Shown here piece after piece: positions 5,713 through 5,938 of a DNA stretch of 5,938 bases (position 1 is its first letter; each line of letters starts with the position of its first letter). The position numbers were made by a program, and so were the translations under genes. Below the pieces are notes generated by a model that saw nothing but the letters and a program-made list of their open reading frames with translations, did not search any database and was not told the origin of the DNA. This DNA comes from Pseudomonadota bacterium (GTDB lineage Bacteria; Pseudomonadota; Gammaproteobacteria; Pseudomonadales; Cellvibrionaceae): positions 1 to 5,938 of the forward strand of contig JAEZGT010000286.1 in NCBI GenBank assembly GCA_023416875.1, read 5' to 3'.

Positions 5713-5938
5713 CACTACCTTCTGGGACGCGCGCCACCGCCATATCCGTACCCATATCGGCAAGTGGCAGGGCGGGCACGACGTGCGCGTCCGCGGTCGC
5801 TGGCTTTTGGGCGAGCTGCTGCAGGAGTTCAGTGTCACCCAGCTGGCCGTGTTCAATATTACCGGGCAAATAATCAGCAAGCCGTTGGCGGCCTGGCTGG
5901 AGAAAACCGTGTTTTTCACCAGCTACCCCGATCAGCGC
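5699..5938 (+). CDS. Second citrate-synthase-like protein (N-terminal part, runs off window)
   Basis: An open frame of 80 codons starts at ATG 5699 and stays open to the window end. It begins MTATDTTFWDARHRHIRTHI and continues with GKWQGGHDVRVRGRWLLGEL, LQEFSVTQLAVFNITGQIIS and LEKTVFFTSYPDQR. GGGA at 5687-5690 lies eight bases before the ATG, and the start overlaps the preceding gene by 14 bp, so translation is probably coupled. The piece I-G-x-W-x-G-x-D-V-x-V-R-G-x-x-L-x-E-L resembles the N-terminal beta-strand and first helix of citrate-synthase-superfamily proteins (I-x-I-R-G-Y-x-L-x-E-L). This suggests a second member of that family, possibly forming a hetero-oligomer with its neighbour. 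The catalytic part lies outside the window, so whether it keeps the His/His/Asp set is unknown. That it is a real gene is well supported; the family is tentative. Confidence 0.6.
   Translation, partial: MTATDTTFWDARHRHIRTHIGKWQGGHDVRVRGRWLLGELLQEFSVTQLAVFNITGQIISKPLAAWLEKTVFFTSYPDQR

Noticed and set aside
5512..5919. Minus-strand open frame across the junction of the two citrate-synthase-like genes
   Set aside because: Both overlapping plus-strand frames have ribosome binding sites and family-like sequence. The antisense frame has no recognisable features.

Overview
The window reads as part of a Gram-negative, probably gammaproteobacterial, chromosome. It holds an inner-membrane proton-channel and energy-transducer set, an outer-membrane TonB-dependent receptor and two citrate-synthase-like genes, all on the + strand and tightly packed. 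A Cellvibrio/Saccharophagus/Teredinibacter-type organism would fit, but that is an impression from gene style and I cannot prove it from this sequence. I see no RNA genes, mobile elements or CRISPR arrays.

Region 1 (1-2628) is one operon. It runs from the 3' part of an ExbB/TolQ/MotA-family channel gene (start outside the window), through two different ExbD/TolR-family genes, to a TonB-like protein with a proline/lysine/glutamate-rich periplasmic linker and an AgmX/PglI-type (TonB-like) C-terminal domain. The three downstream genes follow with 21 bp, a 4-bp ATGA overlap and a 1-bp gap. Together they should form a proton-driven motor in the inner membrane that pulls or pushes on an envelope partner. 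The first ExbD has Asn where the family's proton-carrying Asp sits, while the second keeps the Asp. The ExbB-like subunit has Val at the position of the conserved TM3 Glu.

Region 2 (2629-2813) is the only sizeable gap. It contains a probable intrinsic terminator closing region 1, a plausible -10 element, a perfect 14-bp palindrome in the predicted leader, and the receptor's ribosome binding site.

Region 3 (2814-5938) begins with a complete 714-residue TonB-dependent receptor. Its last codons overlap by 17 bp the start of a 256-residue citrate-synthase/citryl-CoA-lyase-like protein, which overlaps by 14 bp a further gene that runs off the window. The citrate-synthase-like protein appears to have lost all three catalytic residues (His, His, Asp become Arg, Ser, Gln), so it is probably a pseudoenzyme or subunit, perhaps paired with the next gene product.

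The overall picture is a possible dedicated uptake locus: motor plus transducer, receptor, and cytoplasmic proteins related to citrate metabolism. The substrate cannot be read from the sequence. An iron-citrate or carboxylate-siderophore link is a hypothesis only.
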